DNA from: Fodinibius halophilus
GTDB lineage: Bacteria; Bacteroidota; Rhodothermia; Balneolales; Balneolaceae
Assembly: GCF_011059105.1 (NCBI RefSeq)
Contig: NZ_JAALLS010000013.1
Coordinates: 36,893 to 100,892, forward strand
DNA length: 64,000 nt
Reading direction: 5' to 3'
Shown here: in pieces, positions 38,477-48,084 of the stretch
Position numbering within the stretch: position 1 is the first letter of the stretch
Layout of the letters: each line of letters starts with the position of its first letter
Translations under genes and position numbers: made by a program
The notes under the pieces: model-generated
Told to the model about the DNA's origin: nothing
Database searches by the model: none
Seen by the model: the letters and a program-made list of their open reading frames with translations, nothing else

Positions 38477-39091
38477 TTATGCCGAAATTGTTTCCAACTG
38501 AACGTAATTTTCTAATAATTCTTGTAATTGTGCCCTGCCCCGGTTAATACGAGACTTTACCGTACCCATTGGCAGGTCGGCAATTTCAGAGATCTCTTCA
38601 TATGAAAGCTGCTGAATATCACGCAGTACTACGACCTCGCGGAAGTTCTCATTGAGCTCCATAAGTGCATCTTCGAGCTCATTAATGCACATTTTTTCAT
38701 GCAGCGCATCGTCTGCCAATATCTTGCTGTCTTCCAGCTTCATTGGTCGATCTTCAGAATCATCCGGGTCTTTGTGGATGGTTACCTTGGTCATCCGCTT
38801 CTTTTTCTTATAAAGGCTTTTGGCAAGGTTTATGGCGATGGTATACATCCAGGTCGAAAATTTCGCAATCCGCTCATAAGAATGACGGCTTCGAAAAACC
38901 CGGAAAAATGTTTCCTGTACCAAGTCTTCGCAGTCTTGATGATTATGAGTATAGCGATATAAAAAGTTATGCAGACGATCTTGATAGCGATTTACCAACA
39001 GGTTAAAAGCTTCTTCATATCCTGATTGAAATTTTTCCATTAAATCTTCGTCCGACATCTTGTGTAGTTCGGCCTTGGAAACAGCTTGCAT
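38477..39091 (-). CDS. ECF-type RNA polymerase sigma factor
   Basis: A 204-residue sigma-70 family protein from the ATG at 39091 (the frame also reads back to a TTG at 39103). Region 2 (YRYTHNHQDCEDLVQETFFRVFRS... STWMYTIAINLAKSLYKKKKR) and region 4 (LNENFREVVVLRDIQQLSYEEISEIADLPMGTVKSRINRGR) are intact. It belongs to the SigW/RpoE-like ECF group. A -7-like TATTTTTG at 39163-39156 lies just upstream. Confidence 0.93.
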   Translation of the reverse strand: MQAVSKAELHKMSDEDLMEKFQSGYEEAFNLLVNRYQDRLHNFLYRYTHNHQDCEDLVQETFFRVFRSRHSYERIAKFSTWMYTIAINLAKSLYKKKKRMTKVTIHKDPDDSEDRPMKLEDSKILADDALHEKMCINELEDALMELNENFREVVVLRDIQQLSYEEISEIADLPMGTVKSRINRGRAQLQELLENYVQLETISA

Positions 39092-39163
39092 AAATGACCC
39101 CAATCTTTGTTGCAGTTTGCGATTATGGGAGTCATTACCGTTCCAACACCTAAAACAAAAATA

Positions 39164-40228
39164 CTAGCTGATGATACGCTTGATCATCAAAAACAGTATT
39201 GTTGAGGGGTTCATCTTAGTAAAGCCTTTCGACGCTCGATCGGCATCTAAGAGTGCTTCAAAGATTCTGGGCATTTCGGCCAGTTTAAAAGCAGAAGCAT
39301 CCTTCCAAAGCTTGTTGAAGTACCAATTATTATTAATACCTAAGGTCTTTTGAACTTGCTTCTTGGAATTACCCTGTCCTGCTAAACGGCGAATTTGCCA
39401 GATGTTTGAAAACACATTGTAAAAGAACCCCACGGAACGAATAATTTCTCCCGTGTTCGCTTTAGAGTGTTGCAACATCTGTTCCGCAATGAACAGGGCC
39501 TGCTCCAGGTTTCGCGAAATGATGGCGTCTTTGAGCTCAAACACCGAATATTCGCGATAAAGGCCGATTATTTTTTTTACTTGGCTCTCGTTGATGGTTT
39601 TAGAAGTGTCCACAAAAGTACACACTTTATCTATTTCTGTGGACAGTAGCTGCAGGCTATTACCTACATATTGGGCCAGCATCTGTGCAGCCGGCGGTTC
39701 AACCGTTTTATTATGATGGTTTTTTGCCCACGCTATAATCCAATCAGGCAAGCGGTAGTCGGGCACTTCTTCAAACTCATGAAATCCAACATGGTTGCTC
39801 TTTTTCAATGCTTTCCCAAGTTTTGATCGTCCCGATGGTTTCTTGGTATCGATACAGACGAAAAGAGTGGTTGGATTGGGCTGCTCAAGGTATGGTATTA
39901 AATCGTTGACCTCTCCCTGGTAACCCTCAGCATTGGCCCCATAACCGCTTAATTCTTTGAAGTCCCGAAGAATAACCACGCGCTGCTCGGCCATCATCGG
40001 GTAACTGCGGATAATAGATAACACCTTTTCGGGAGTTACATCACGACCGTAGAGCAGATCGAAGTTAAAATCCTTTTGATCTTCCGGGATAAGCTTCTCC
40101 ACGGCTTCCTGCAATTTGTCCAGAAAGAACTCTTCTTCCCCATATAAAAAATATACCGGTTTCCTGTCCTCTGAACGCAGTTCGCTCAGAATCTCGGAGT
40201 AGAGTTCTATACTGGTCTTCTTGGCCAT
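39164..40228 (-). CDS. holA: DNA polymerase III subunit delta
   Basis: A 354-residue clamp-loader delta subunit. PVYFLYGEEEFFLDKL at residues 19-34, AEQRVVILRDFKEL, FVCIDTKKPSGRSKLGKAL and YVGNSLQLLSTEIDKV mark the family. The C-terminal helices bind the clamp-loader ring. It follows asnS by 64 nt that hold a long hairpin. Confidence 0.93.
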   Translation of the reverse strand: MAKKTSIELYSEILSELRSEDRKPVYFLYGEEEFFLDKLQEAVEKLIPEDQKDFNFDLLYGRDVTPEKVLSIIRSYPMMAEQRVVILRDFKELSGYGANAEGYQGEVNDLIPYLEQPNPTTLFVCIDTKKPSGRSKLGKALKKSNHVGFHEFEEVPDYRLPDWIIAWAKNHHNKTVEPPAAQMLAQYVGNSLQLLSTEIDKVCTFVDTSKTINESQVKKIIGLYREYSVFELKDAIISRNLEQALFIAEQMLQHSKANTGEIIRSVGFFYNVFSNIWQIRRLAGQGNSKKQVQKTLGINNNWYFNKLWKDASAFKLAEMPRIFEALLDADRASKGFTKMNPSTILFLMIKRIIS

Positions 40229-40245
40229 TTTGTTATGGGGTATTA

Positions 40246-40279
40246 GTTATTGGTTACTGGTTTCCCAATAACCAATAAC
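40246..40279 (-). other. 15-bp hairpin with GAAA tetraloop between asnS and holA
   Basis: On the minus strand GTTATTGGTTATTGG pairs with CCAGTAACCAATAAC (one G-U) around GAAA. No T-tract follows, so it is not a standard terminator. It may modulate holA translation or mRNA stability, or be a remnant repeat. Confidence 0.6.
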
Positions 40280-40292
40280 AGTTAACGATACA

Positions 40293-41789
40293 CTACGGAG
40301 TGAGTCGTCCCATCATACGTGGGAAAGGGATAGTTTCGCGGACATGGTCGAGTCCACATAACCAAGCCACGGTTCGTTCTAATCCCAAGCCAAAGCCGGA
40401 GTGCGGTACCGAACCATACTGGCGCAGATCGATATACCACTGGAATACATCTTCCGGCAGGTCGTGTTCATCAATACGTTTCTTGAGCGTATCCAGATCT
40501 TCTTCTCGCTCACTTCCGCCGATGATCTCACCATATCCTTCGGGGGCAAGCATATCTACGGCCAGAGCTAGTTTTTCGTCCTCTGGATCTCGCTTCATAT
40601 AGAAGGCCTTAATTTCGGCCGGGAATCGATGAACCAGGATGGGCGTATCATATTTCATGGTCAGCAGGGTTTCGTCACTGCCGCCAAAATCCTCACCCCA
40701 CTCAAAGTTAAGTGCTGATTCTCTCCAAGTTGGGATATTGCGCAGATCTTCTTCGATTTCATCCAGGCGCATACCGATCTCTTTCACCCGCTGGTCGATC
40801 TGAGCTTTTCGCCACTTCTTGGCCTGTCCGTGCTCTTTTTTGATCTCTTCGCGTTCTTCTTTCAGCTCCTCTGCTTCCTGCTTGCGATCTTCGACCATCT
40901 GGTCCAGCATCTCTGCCATCTCATCGCTGCGCAGCTGCTCTACGGCTTCGCTATAGGAGATACGGGGAAAGCCTCCTTCAGCCGTTTTGCATAGCTTAGA
41001 AGTATCTCTGTCAAGGATATCAAGTTCTTTGGGACATCGATCCAGCACCCGATTCACAATAAAGGTGATAAAGTCTTCGGCAAGATCCATATCCATATCA
41101 AGGTCATAGAATGCCATCTCGGGCTCAATCATCCAAAACTCAGTAAGGTGGCGACGTGTTTTACTTTTTTCGGCCCGGAAAGTTGGTCCGAAAGTATATA
41201 TCAACCCGTGCGCCATCGCCATTGCTTCACCATACAGCTGTCCCGATTGGGTAAGGTAGGCTTCTTCCTCAAAATATTCGGTTTCAAAGAGATTGGTTGT
41301 GCCCTCAGCAGCATTACCGGTAAAGATGGGAGCATCCATCTGCACAAAGCCACGCTCCTGGAAGAAAGTGTGGATAGCATAAATTATTTCATTTCGTACC
41401 CTCATGGCTGCCCACTGTCGTCGGCTTCGCAACCACAGGTGGCGATTTTCCATCAAAAATTCGACCCCGTGATCTTTGGGAGTAATAGGATAATCTTCGG
41501 CTACCTGAAAAATATTGAGATCAGTGACCTGCAGTTCGTGCCCCCCAATACTTCGTTCATCTTCAACAACCTTACCGGTAATCTCAACAGAACTTTCCTG
41601 GCGCAGTGCTTCTGCCGCTTCCCAGGCATCATCACTGACGGCATCTTTTGCAACCACACACTGGCAGATGCCGGAACCGTCGCGAAGCTCCACAAAATAT
41701 AGATTTTTACTACTCCTGTAATTATATACCCAACCCTTTAGTGTTACTTCTTCATCAACGTGGTCGGATAAATTGGTGATATAAACCAT
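40293..41789 (-). CDS. asnS: asparagine--tRNA ligase
   Basis: A 498-residue class II aminoacyl-tRNA synthetase. The N-terminal OB domain ([24 protein letters not shown]), motif 2 [21 protein letters not shown] and motif 3 [13 protein letters not shown] are all present. A charged, coiled-coil-like segment (about 288-352, [18 protein letters not shown]...) interrupts the catalytic domain. Such an insertion is long relative to the E. coli enzyme (466 aa). It lies 90 nt after an M16 protease gene. Confidence 0.95.
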   Translation of the reverse strand: MVYITNLSDHVDEEVTLKGWVYNYRSSKNLYFVELRDGSGICQCVVAKDAVSDDAWEAAEALRQESSVEITGKVVEDERSIGGHELQVTDLNIFQVAEDYPITPKDHGVEFLMENRHLWLRSRRQWAAMRVRNEIIYAIHTFFQERGFVQMDAPIFTGNAAEGTTNLFETEYFEEEAYLTQSGQLYGEAMAMAHGLIYTFGPTFRAEKSKTRRHLTEFWMIEPEMAFYDLDMDMDLAEDFITFIVNRVLDRCPKELDILDRDTSKLCKTAEGGFPRISYSEAVEQLRSDEMAEMLDQMVEDRKQEAEELKEEREEIKKEHGQAKKWRKAQIDQRVKEIGMRLDEIEEDLRNIPTWRESALNFEWGEDFGGSDETLLTMKYDTPILVHRFPAEIKAFYMKRDPEDEKLALAVDMLAPEGYGEIIGGSEREEDLDTLKKRIDEHDLPEDVFQWYIDLRQYGSVPHSGFGLGLERTVAWLCGLDHVRETIPFPRMMGRLTP

Positions 41790-41879
41790 GCTTCTACTAA
41801 TAATTTATGTTACAACTGCGGTGAAAATGTAAGAGCTCGAATCTAACCATTTCTGGTCAAACTCGAAATACTCAAACTA

Positions 41880-43136
41880 CTACTCTTCGGGCAGTAACAG
41901 GGCTTCCGAAAATACTTCATTGTCGTAAAAGTCTTGTGCAAAATCCTGTACCTCGGAAGACTGTACTGCTTCAATTTTTTCTTGAAGCTCATCCATCGTC
42001 ACAAAACGATCATAGTAAATCTGATTCTTCGCCAATCGTCTCATCCTATTGCTCATGCTTTCGAGTGATAGCATCAGTTTACCTTTCAGCTGAGCCTTTG
42101 CCTCAGAAAGTTCTTTTTCGGGAATGGGCTCCTGTTTCAACTTATCGAGCTCTTTTCCGATCAGTTCCCGTACGTGCCCGACATAATCTTTATCGGTACC
42201 AACGTAGATTCCGTAGAGTCCGGTGTCTTTATAGGATTGATTAAATGAAGTGATAGTATAACAGTAACCATATTTCTCGCGCACGTTTTGATGCAGACGG
42301 GAACTCATTCCCCCTCCTAATACCGTATTGGCGAGCAACAGGCTATATTTATCATCATGGTTATAATCTAAGCCCCGCCGACCGGTAATAAGATGGGTCT
42401 GTTCAATAGGTTTTGTAAGCTCCACATTATCAGCCTCATATTCAGGCAGTGCTGCACTTTTATCAATAGGATCTTTGGCTTCTACCTCACTAAAGAATTC
42501 ACAAACCAATGCTACAACTTTGTCGTGATCCATATTCCCGGCTACAGATATCAATAAGTTAGAGGGCTGATAGCGTTCCTCCATATATTGATACAGATCA
42601 TCACGCTCAAAAGCAGAAACCGTTTCTTCCACTCCCAGCGTAGACATGCCCAGCGGATGACCGCTGAATATATTGGCACTAAACTTTTCAAAAAGGTAGT
42701 CTTTGGGACTATCGCGATACATCTTCATCTCCTCGATAACCACGTTCTTCTCTTTCTCAATCTCTTCCTCAGGAAATGATGGATGCAACACCATATCGGA
42801 TAACACATCAAGAGCACGCTCCAATTGACTATTCAGGCAGCGAGAGAAATAGCAGGTGTACTCTGAGGAGGTGAAAGCGTTAAGATAGCCCCCTACCGAT
42901 TCCATACTCATTGCAATATCAAGAGAAGAGCGGCTTTCGGTACCCTTAAAAAGCATATGCTCTAAAAAGTGGGTTACACCCGCCTGTTTTTCTGTTTCGT
43001 TGCGGCTGCCGGTTTCGGCCCAGATACCAACCGATACACTTTTTACGCTCTCAACTTCTTCTGTAATAATTGTTAAGCCGCTTTCAAGAACGGTCTTATT
43101 AACAAAATCGATCTCTTTTTTTCGTTCTGTGCTCAT
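41880..43136 (-). CDS. M16 family metallopeptidase (pitrilysin/MPP-like)
   Basis: A 418-residue insulinase-fold protease with the inverted zinc motif HFLEH (His56, Glu59, His60) and the downstream Glu-containing block NVVIEEMKMYRD. The second half carries the inactive-domain fold. No signal peptide, so it acts inside the cell or in the mitochondrial-processing-peptidase-like manner seen in bacterial M16 proteins next to pnp. It is separated from pnp by a terminator. Confidence 0.92.
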   Translation of the reverse strand: MSTERKKEIDFVNKTVLESGLTIITEEVESVKSVSVGIWAETGSRNETEKQAGVTHFLEHMLFKGTESRSSLDIAMSMESVGGYLNAFTSSEYTCYFSRCLNSQLERALDVLSDMVLHPSFPEEEIEKEKNVVIEEMKMYRDSPKDYLFEKFSANIFSGHPLGMSTLGVEETVSAFERDDLYQYMEERYQPSNLLISVAGNMDHDKVVALVCEFFSEVEAKDPIDKSAALPEYEADNVELTKPIEQTHLITGRRGLDYNHDDKYSLLLANTVLGGGMSSRLHQNVREKYGYCYTITSFNQSYKDTGLYGIYVGTDKDYVGHVRELIGKELDKLKQEPIPEKELSEAKAQLKGKLMLSLESMSNRMRRLAKNQIYYDRFVTMDELQEKIEAVQSSEVQDFAQDFYDNEVFSEALLLPEE

Positions 43137-43160
43137 AAAGTATATTCTTTTTTTAGATAC

Positions 43161-43175
43161 GGGAGTTCAACTCCC
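43161..43175. repeat. GGGAGT-TCA-ACTCCC hairpin
   Basis: Shares CGGGAGTNCAACTCCCTT with 38096-38113. It lies between the pnp terminator and the M16 gene. Confidence 0.5.
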
Positions 43176-43201
43176 TTATAGCTAGCTCATTAAATGGGGA
43201 T

Positions 43202-43238
43202 AAAAACAAAACGCCATCCCGACTATTCGAGATGGCGC
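43202..43238 (-). terminator. Rho-independent terminator of pnp
   Basis: On the minus strand CGCCATCTCG and CGGGATGGCG (one G-U pair) enclose AATAGT, followed by TTTTGTTTTTA. It starts 33 nt after the pnp stop codon. Confidence 0.85.
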
Positions 43239-43270
43239 TAATATTATCATAAGTCAGGTAAAAATAAACG

Positions 43271-45391
43271 TTATCCCTGATCTCCGTCTTTATCAATCAA
43301 AGCTTTACGTGAGAGACGAAGCTTTCCGCCGTGCTCAACTTTGAGCAGCTTCACTTCAAGCTCATCTCCTACTTCAAGTACATCGCTTACGTTGCTTACA
43401 TGTGTATGATTGATTTCAGAAACGTGAAGTAATCCATCCTTACCGGGAACGATCTCCACAAAAGCACCGTAATCTTTAATCGCTTTTACAGTACCTTGGT
43501 AGGTAGCTCCTTCTTCAAGATGTCCGACAATACCTTCAATGCGTTTCTTTGCTTCTTTAGCATTAGCAAGGTCATCAGCCGTGATTGTGATTTTACCCAC
43601 TTCACGTTCTTCATCTTCTTCAACCCAGATTTCGGTATCGGTTTCTTTTTGGAGTGTTTGAATCACTTTACCGCCGGGCCCAATAACAGATCCGATTTCA
43701 TCCGCATCAATTTCCATGTTCAGGAATTGCGGAGCAAATTCTGAGATCTGATCTTGTGGTTCAGAAATGGTTTCAGCCATTTTATCGAGGATATGCAGAC
43801 GTCCTTGTCGAGCTTGCTCAAGTGCTTCTTCAAGCTTCTCGAAAGAGATGCCGCTTACCTTCATATCCATCTGGCAAGCAGTAATTCCGTCACGACTTCC
43901 AGCTGTTTTAAAGTCCATGTCGCCCATGAAATCTTCTTCACCGCGGATATCGGAAAGCACAACCTCTTTGTCGTCGCCTACGATCATTCCCATCGCAATA
44001 CCGGCAACAGGCTTCTTAAGAGGAACGCCGGCATCCATAAGTGCCATTGATCCACCACAAACAGAAGCCATAGAAGAAGATCCGTTAGATTCTGTAATAT
44101 CAGAAATTACTCGAATCACATAACCGAATTCTTCAAAAGATGGCATCAGCTTACTGATTGCAGTTTCAGCCAAATGTCCGTGTCCCTTTTCTCTACGGCC
44201 GGGTCCTCGCATAAATCCAGCTTCGCCAACACTAAAGTTCGGGAAGTTGTAATGGAGGTAAAATTTCTTGTCTTCTTCAGTAAGAAGCGTATCTACCGCC
44301 TGTGCATCTTTTTGAGTACCGAGCGTTACAGACACCAGCGCCTGTGTTTCGCCACGGGTAAAGATGGCTGATCCGTGCGTACGAGCCAAGTAATCTACCT
44401 GGGTCCAGATGTCGCGAATATCTTCAGGAGAACGTCCGTCAATTCGCTGCTCTTTCTCAAGGATCAGGTTGCGGAGTTCTTCTTTCTCAATCTTACTGAG
44501 GACGTCTTTGATATCTCCGCCCGCATCTTCGTACTCTTCGGTTTTGGTAAGCTCTTCAACAACATTTTCTTTAATATCTTTGAGGCGGGAGCTGTACTCT
44601 TCTTTACCAAGGCCTACACTTACAAGCTCACGAATCCGTTCATCAGCAAGCTCGTGAACTTTCTCTTTTAAATCTTCATCAACAGGCTCAGGTTCAAATT
44701 CACGCTTTTCCTTTCCAAACTCATCGCGAAGTTCTTCCTGAAATCTACACAGTTTTTGGATGGATTTGTGTGCTTCTTTTATAGCCTCGAGCATCGCTTT
44801 TTCTGAGATCTCTTCCATCTCACCTTCCATCATGATGACGCTCTCTTCAGTACCACCGATGATCATATCGATGTCACTGTCTTCCATCTCACTGATGGTA
44901 GGATTAATAACGAACTCACCATCTACGCGTCCTACACGAACTTCAGCAATAGGTCCGGCAAAAGGAACATCCGAAATGTGCAATGCCGCAGAAGCTCCTA
45001 CTCCACCAAGGACATCACCGTCATGCTCGCCATCAGAGGAAAGCACTTTACAAACAATCTGTGTATCAAAACGGTATCCATCAGGGAAAAGTGGACGGAG
45101 ACTTCGGTCAATCAAACGACTGGAAAGGACTTCTTTGTCGTTGGGACGCCCTTCTCGCTTGATAAATCCACCCGGAAACTTACCACCTGCAGAAAAACTT
45201 TCGCGCAGGTCTACCGTTAGTGGAAAAAAGGGTTTATCAGTAGGTTCTTTTGAACTTACTGCAGTACACAGTACCATGGTATCGCCCATGCGTACTACTA
45301 CTGCACCATCGGCTTGCTTTGCAATACGGCCGGTCTCAATTGACAATTCTTTACCCGGTGCAAATTCTACACTTTTAAAATCTTCTTTCAT
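43271..45391 (-). CDS. pnp: polyribonucleotide nucleotidyltransferase (PNPase)
   Basis: A 706-residue phosphorolytic exoribonuclease. Two RNase PH domains (about 1-215, 310-540; FFPLTVDLRE, GKFPGGFIKREGRPNDKE, SDITESNGSSSMASVCGGSMALMDAG), a helical linker, then KH (about 550-610; IGSVIGPGGKVIQ) and S1 (about 615-690; GTVKAIKDYGAFVEIVPGKDGLLHVSE) domains. It degrades RNA with phosphate as part of the RNA turnover machinery. Downstream of rpsO as in many bacteria. A -7-like TATTTTTG lies at 45435-45428 without a -33 TTG. Confidence 0.97.
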   Translation of the reverse strand: MKEDFKSVEFAPGKELSIETGRIAKQADGAVVVRMGDTMVLCTAVSSKEPTDKPFFPLTVDLRESFSAGGKFPGGFIKREGRPNDKEVLSSRLIDRSLRPLFPDGYRFDTQIVCKVLSSDGEHDGDVLGGVGASAALHISDVPFAGPIAEVRVGRVDGEFVINPTISEMEDSDIDMIIGGTEESVIMMEGEMEEISEKAMLEAIKEAHKSIQKLCRFQEELRDEFGKEKREFEPEPVDEDLKEKVHELADERIRELVSVGLGKEEYSSRLKDIKENVVEELTKTEEYEDAGGDIKDVLSKIEKEELRNLILEKEQRIDGRSPEDIRDIWTQVDYLARTHGSAIFTRGETQALVSVTLGTQKDAQAVDTLLTEEDKKFYLHYNFPNFSVGEAGFMRGPGRREKGHGHLAETAISKLMPSFEEFGYVIRVISDITESNGSSSMASVCGGSMALMDAGVPLKKPVAGIAMGMIVGDDKEVVLSDIRGEEDFMGDMDFKTAGSRDGITACQMDMKVSGISFEKLEEALEQARQGRLHILDKMAETISEPQDQISEFAPQFLNMEIDADEIGSVIGPGGKVIQTLQKETDTEIWVEEDEEREVGKITITADDLANAKEAKKRIEGIVGHLEEGATYQGTVKAIKDYGAFVEIVPGKDGLLHVSEINHTHVSNVSDVLEVGDELEVKLLKVEHGGKLRLSRKALIDKDGDQG

Positions 45392-45524
45392 CGTAATACT
45401 ATATTCTATTTAAATTTCATTTACTTGCAAAAATATCAAACTGCATACGCTCCCGTTTTTTATCTATTGCTCAACTACAGGAGGGTATACTGCCTACAAG
45501 ATTAAAAACGGATATAATACAGAT

Positions 45525-45551
45525 AAAAAAGGCACGCTGATAATGCGTGCC
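45525..45551 (-). terminator. Rho-independent terminator of rpsO
   Basis: On the minus strand GGCACGC pairs with GCGTGCC around ATTATCA, followed by TTTTTT. It starts 9 nt after the rpsO stop codon. Confidence 0.9.
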
Positions 45552-45560
45552 TGATTTAAC

Positions 45561-45830
45561 TTACTTTCGAATCCCTAAATCATCGATAAGCTCACGATAT
45601 TTTTCAATATCATTGTCTTTGAGGTAGTTCAATAATTTTCTTCTCTTCCCTACCAGCTTCAACAACCCTCTTCGAGAGGCATGATCCTGACCATTCTCTT
45701 TCAGATGCTCAGTTAAATCGTTAATGCGCTCAGTAAATATTGCGATCTGAGCTTCTGTGGACCCCGTATTCTCTTTTGATCCACCGTATTCTGCGACAAG
45801 TTCTTCTTTGCGTTCTTTTGTTATTGCCAT
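45561..45830 (-). CDS. rpsO: 30S ribosomal protein S15
   Basis: An 89-residue ribosomal protein that binds 16S rRNA early in 30S assembly. [21 protein letters not shown] and [23 protein letters not shown] are the conserved core. It has its own promoter (45894-45924) and terminator, with pnp following as in E. coli. Confidence 0.98.
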   Translation of the reverse strand: MAITKERKEELVAEYGGSKENTGSTEAQIAIFTERINDLTEHLKENGQDHASRRGLLKLVGKRRKLLNYLKDNDIEKYRELIDDLGIRK

Positions 45831-45893
45831 GTGTTAAATAAATTCTTATTTGCTTTACGAAAAACTAAATTATAGACAAATCTTAGTAGCGGT

Positions 45894-45924
45894 CAAAGAT
45901 AAGCTTTTATGTTTTCGTTTGCAA
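45894..45924 (-). promoter_or_regulatory. rpsO promoter
   Basis: On the minus strand TTG (45924-45922), 20 nt, then TATCTTTG (45901-45894): an exact Bacteroidota-type promoter with the same spacing as the rimP promoter. The predicted transcript starts around 45887, giving a leader of about 55 nt. Confidence 0.8.
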
Positions 45925-45927
45925 TAT

Positions 45928-46863
45928 TTAATGCTCAACTAAGATCTGTTTTGCCTTCTTTTGGTCATTTTCCAGCTGATTCACCAGCTCATCCCTGCCA
46001 TTAAACTTCTTTTCGTCCCGTATTCTTCCCAAAAATCGCACCTGTACTTCTTTGCCATAGATATCGGCATCGAAATCGAATAAATGCACTTCAAGAGTCT
46101 GTTTTTGGCCATCAAAAGTAGGACGAACGCCAATATTCATCATGCCCTCATACCAATCTCCGTTTATTCGCACTTTTACGGCATAAACCCCGTTTTTCGG
46201 AATGATCTTTTTAGGATGCTCCGGCTTAATGTTTGCCGTAGGAAATCCGATTTTCTTCCCTCTTTTGTCGCCGTGTACCACCATCCCATTTAACCGATAT
46301 GGTCGCTGTAAAAACCGGGCAGCCTGCTCCATATCGCCTTCTTCACTAATAGCATTGCGGATAGCGGTACTGCTTACGGTTTTGGCGCCCACTTCACGTT
46401 TAGAAACTACGTAGGTATCAAAGTCTAACTCTTCGCCTATTCGTTCAATAGTCTCTATTGTCCCTTCGCGATTGCGCCCGAACTGGTGATCATAACCAAT
46501 TACGAACTCACTGACCCCAATCTTCTCATAAATAATATCACGGACAAACTCTTCGGAACTAAGGAGCGAAAAATCCCTGTCAAAGGGGATTACTACCATT
46601 GTGTCAATACCGAGCTCATCCAAAATTTCTGCCCGCTCTTGCAGTGTAGTTAACAGTTTAATACCGGCTTCGCCTGGATTTATAATATCCCTCGGATGCG
46701 GGTCAAAGGTAACGATAGCGCTTCGAGCACCCCGAGCTTCGGCTTTTTCTGCCACCGTATCCATAATTGCCCGGTGGCCTGCATGTACACCGTCAAAAGT
46801 GCCCACAGTAACTACAGTATTAGAAATATGTTCTACCTCTTCTAAAAAAACTAACTCGGCCAT
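45928..46863 (-). CDS. ribF: bifunctional riboflavin kinase/FAD synthetase
   Basis: A 311-residue enzyme that makes FMN and then FAD. N-terminal nucleotidyltransferase domain: VTVGTFDGVHAGHRAI, VTFDPHPRDII, FVIGYDHQFGRNREG, VSSTAIR. C-terminal riboflavin kinase domain (about 185-305): RPYRLNGMVVHGDKRGKKIGFPTANI. It is the last gene of the rimP-nusA-infB-rbfA-truB-ribF group, 39 nt after truB. Confidence 0.96.
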   Translation of the reverse strand: MAELVFLEEVEHISNTVVTVGTFDGVHAGHRAIMDTVAEKAEARGARSAIVTFDPHPRDIINPGEAGIKLLTTLQERAEILDELGIDTMVVIPFDRDFSLLSSEEFVRDIIYEKIGVSEFVIGYDHQFGRNREGTIETIERIGEELDFDTYVVSKREVGAKTVSSTAIRNAISEEGDMEQAARFLQRPYRLNGMVVHGDKRGKKIGFPTANIKPEHPKKIIPKNGVYAVKVRINGDWYEGMMNIGVRPTFDGQKQTLEVHLFDFDADIYGKEVQVRFLGRIRDEKKFNGRDELVNQLENDQKKAKQILVEH

Positions 46864-46902
46864 TATTACTGCATTTTGTTAAAAATTAAAATGCGCTGAT
46901 AA

Positions 46903-47664
46903 TCAGCGGTACTTTACCTTCTGTTCGTAATTATCCACATCAAAGATATCTTCCAGCTGTTCGACCGAAAGAGCATCTTCATTTTGATAAGATCCGATAG
47001 CAGTCCTTTTTAAACCTATAAGATGACCCAGCGAATCTAGCTCCCGAGCCAGGTCATCGGCTAGCGTACGAATATAGGTCCCTTTGCTGCATTTAATATA
47101 CAACTCCAATCGCGGCAGATTACATTCCAATATTTTAGTCTCTTCAATAATTACCTGTCGGGGCTTTCGCTTGACCTCTTTGCCCTTTCTGGCAAGTTTG
47201 TACAGAGGGTCTCCCTTATACTTAAGAGCAGAATACATGGGCGGAATCTGAACAATTAGCCCTGATAGTTTATCATTCAGTGCTTCTTCTATGGCTTCTT
47301 TTGTGATGTGATTAAAAGGAGCCCGAGCATCAGGAATTGTTTCAGCATCAAGGCTGGGCGTTGATGCCCCAAAGGTCATTGTTGCAACATACTCTTTATC
47401 GGCTTCCTGGAATGCTGATACGGTACGCGTACCATTACCACAACAGAGTATTAACAATCCTGTTGCCATTGGATCCAGGGTACCGGCATGGCCTATTTTT
47501 CGGATATCGAGACACTTTCGAAGAAATTTAACAACATCAAAACTACTCCATCCCTTGGGCTTATTCACCAGGAATGCAGCGCCGTCGGAATAATCAAAAA
47601 AAGTATTCGGCCAATCTGTTCTTGAAAAGATAGGAAGTTCTTCAAGAGGTATCGCTTTGGGCAT
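46903..47664 (-). CDS. truB: tRNA pseudouridine(55) synthase
   Basis: A 253-residue enzyme that makes pseudouridine 55 in the T-loop of tRNAs. LVNKPKGWSSFDVV, KIGHAGTLDPMATGLLILCCG (catalytic Asp), QIPPMYSALKYKGDPLY and KCSKGTYIRTLADDLA are the family signatures. The extra C-terminal PUA-like part is short. Translation starts 7 nt after rbfA ends. Confidence 0.96.
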   Translation of the reverse strand: MPKAIPLEELPIFSRTDWPNTFFDYSDGAAFLVNKPKGWSSFDVVKFLRKCLDIRKIGHAGTLDPMATGLLILCCGNGTRTVSAFQEADKEYVATMTFGASTPSLDAETIPDARAPFNHITKEAIEEALNDKLSGLIVQIPPMYSALKYKGDPLYKLARKGKEVKRKPRQVIIEETKILECNLPRLELYIKCSKGTYIRTLADDLARELDSLGHLIGLKRTAIGSYQNEDALSVEQLEDIFDVDNYEQKVKYR

Positions 47665-47671
47665 TTAGATA

Positions 47672-48052
47672 CTAGTCCTCTCCCTCAGAGTTGTTTTCCC
47701 GTTCCTGTCGCTCTTTTCGAATCTTTTGGAAGAGGTTCTCCATCTTCTCAACGTGCTCAGCCGTCTTATCATTAATAAAATGAAGTTCAGGAATGCGGCG
47801 AACCTGGTGGCGAATTTTCTGTGCTAGCTCCTTTCGAATCTCCGCATTTTTCTCTTCTATATGGGCAAAAAGAGCATCCTCATCCTTACCGGGTGCATAG
47901 ACACTCAGTAACACCTTGGCCATTAACAGGTCAGGTGTTACATCTACTTTTGTTACCGTAACAAATGAACCGCTACGCTGGTATCCTTTTTGGATAATCT
48001 TACCCAAATCCCGTTTTATAACGGCTCCTAACCGTTCTGTACGAATACTCAT
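47672..48052 (-). CDS. rbfA: ribosome-binding factor A
   Basis: A 126-residue late 30S maturation factor with the KH-like core (RLGAVIKRDLGKIIQKGYQ, TKVDVTPDLLMAKVLLSVY, RIPELHFINDKTAEHVEKMENLF). An acidic tail ends the protein. Lies between infB (32 nt) and truB. Confidence 0.94.
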   Translation of the reverse strand: MSIRTERLGAVIKRDLGKIIQKGYQRSGSFVTVTKVDVTPDLLMAKVLLSVYAPGKDEDALFAHIEEKNAEIRKELAQKIRHQVRRIPELHFINDKTAEHVEKMENLFQKIRKERQERENNSEGED

Positions 48053-48084
48053 ATTTCTAAAACCTTAAACGTTATTGAGACCTG

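Noticed and set aside
45428-45435. TATTTTTG as a pnp promoter
   Set aside because: Exact -7 match but no TTG at 20 nt upstream; left out as a feature, although pnp may have a promoter here.
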